A DNA stretch of 64,000 bases from positions 183,112,596 to 183,176,595 of the forward strand of contig CM062288.1 in the NCBI GenBank assembly GCA_031216915.1. Reading direction: 5' to 3'. This document shows positions 63,481 to 64,000 of this stretch, in pieces (position 1 is the first letter of the stretch; each line of letters opens with the position of its first letter). Under the pieces are notes generated by a model. The model made no database searches and was not told where the DNA came from. It worked only from the letters and a program-made list of their open reading frames with translations. A program made the position numbers and the translations under genes. Origin of the DNA: Pictodentalium vernedei. Taxonomy: Eukaryota; Mollusca; Scaphopoda; Dentaliida; Dentaliidae.

Positions 63481-64000
63481 ATACTAACAAATAGGGCCGG
63501 CGAATCGCGATATTTAGCTCGATTCGAATCAGCGAAAACGTTCGAAACGGAATCGAATCCACCTCCCAATTGTCACGATACCACAGCTGTCGTACTAGTG
63601 CTGTTTATCTTCCGTGTGAACCTAGTAGCAAAATGCATACTGGATAATTTCATCTACCGCGAAGTACAAGTGGATGGTCCTATTATTTCCAAATGAAACA
63701 AAATACTACATTTTGATTGGCTGACAGGTACGGTGTAACTTGCAATCCACAGTGGCTTTTTTTACACCGTGGTTACCCACGGTATAAAAACAAGAATATA
63801 CAATAGTAGTATGCCATGTACCCGGACACCTCGCAGTTGGGGGACCCCGGTAGGGGACCCCGGAAGTGACGTCATGTCACGTGTCCCAGTGACGCCATGT
63901 TGTGTTGTCATGGTAACCCGCGTGGGTGGCCATGTTGTGACGCCATCGCCATAGTGATACGTGGTGTTAGTGGGCATGCGCAGCGCGTGTTGTTAGGGTG
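63481..64000. other. Unassigned right edge
   Basis: Short palindrome ACCGTGG-TTAC-CCACGGT near 63766 and a direct repeat GGGGACCCCGG near 63840-63862. Nothing else supported. Confidence 0.4.

Overview
This is a eukaryotic, intergenic-type window that consists almost entirely of transposable elements and satellites. I find no convincing intact host gene, no operon-like packing and no prokaryotic signals. The organism is probably an aquatic invertebrate animal. The evidence is a mix of several APE-type non-LTR retrotransposon families, one carrying a 2A-like DIETNPGP motif, together with 5S-rRNA/tRNA-headed SINEs, a FLYWCH-type MULE transposon, and abundant TTAA-flanked (piggyBac-like), hAT-like and mariner-like MITEs. 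I cannot name the species or phylum from sequence alone.

Layout. 1-12156 is one esterase-type LINE copy (A) split twice: by a near-full-length relative (copy B, 1203-6288, TSD TTATAGATGT) and by a MULE DNA transposon (7697-10782, TSD GTTAAAGAT). 12157-16060 is a decayed Jockey-like LINE whose 3' UTR carries tandemly duplicated structured RNA motifs. 16.2-22.5 kb is mostly unassigned DNA with a relic of an unknown gene family ('family Z', 17.0-17.6 kb), MITEs and a SINE. 22481-27750 is a piggyBac-like MITE (PB-2) that was split by LINE copy C (22494-27281, intact 1144-aa ORF2) and by another MITE (PB-3). 28-34.2 kb holds PB, hAT-like and mariner-like MITEs, two SINEs nested in one MITE, a cluster of hairpins, and the 3' part of a second MULE with a tandem-repeat terminus.

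34.6-38.7 kb is a diverged satellite-like array. 39.2-43.7 kb is a CR1/L2-like LINE with a 2A-like motif behind a hydrophobic segment. 43.7-64 kb is a dense scatter of MITEs, SINEs (five with clear target duplications), a 24-bp minisatellite grown out of a PB-3 MITE, a second family Z relic (53.9-55.2 kb, minus strand) split by a PB-2 MITE, and a CR1-like 3' fragment at 62.5-63.5 kb.

How the parts relate. Autonomous elements present, mostly decayed, are three LINE families and MULEs. Non-autonomous passengers (SINEs, MITEs) outnumber them. Target-site duplications let the insertion order be read at several nests. The best candidates for new biology are the duplicated three-way-junction motif in the Jockey-like 3' UTR, the modular PB MITEs sharing one palindromic core, the SINE family with interchangeable Pol III heads, the MITE-derived minisatellite, the hairpin cluster at 32.1-32.9 kb, and family Z.
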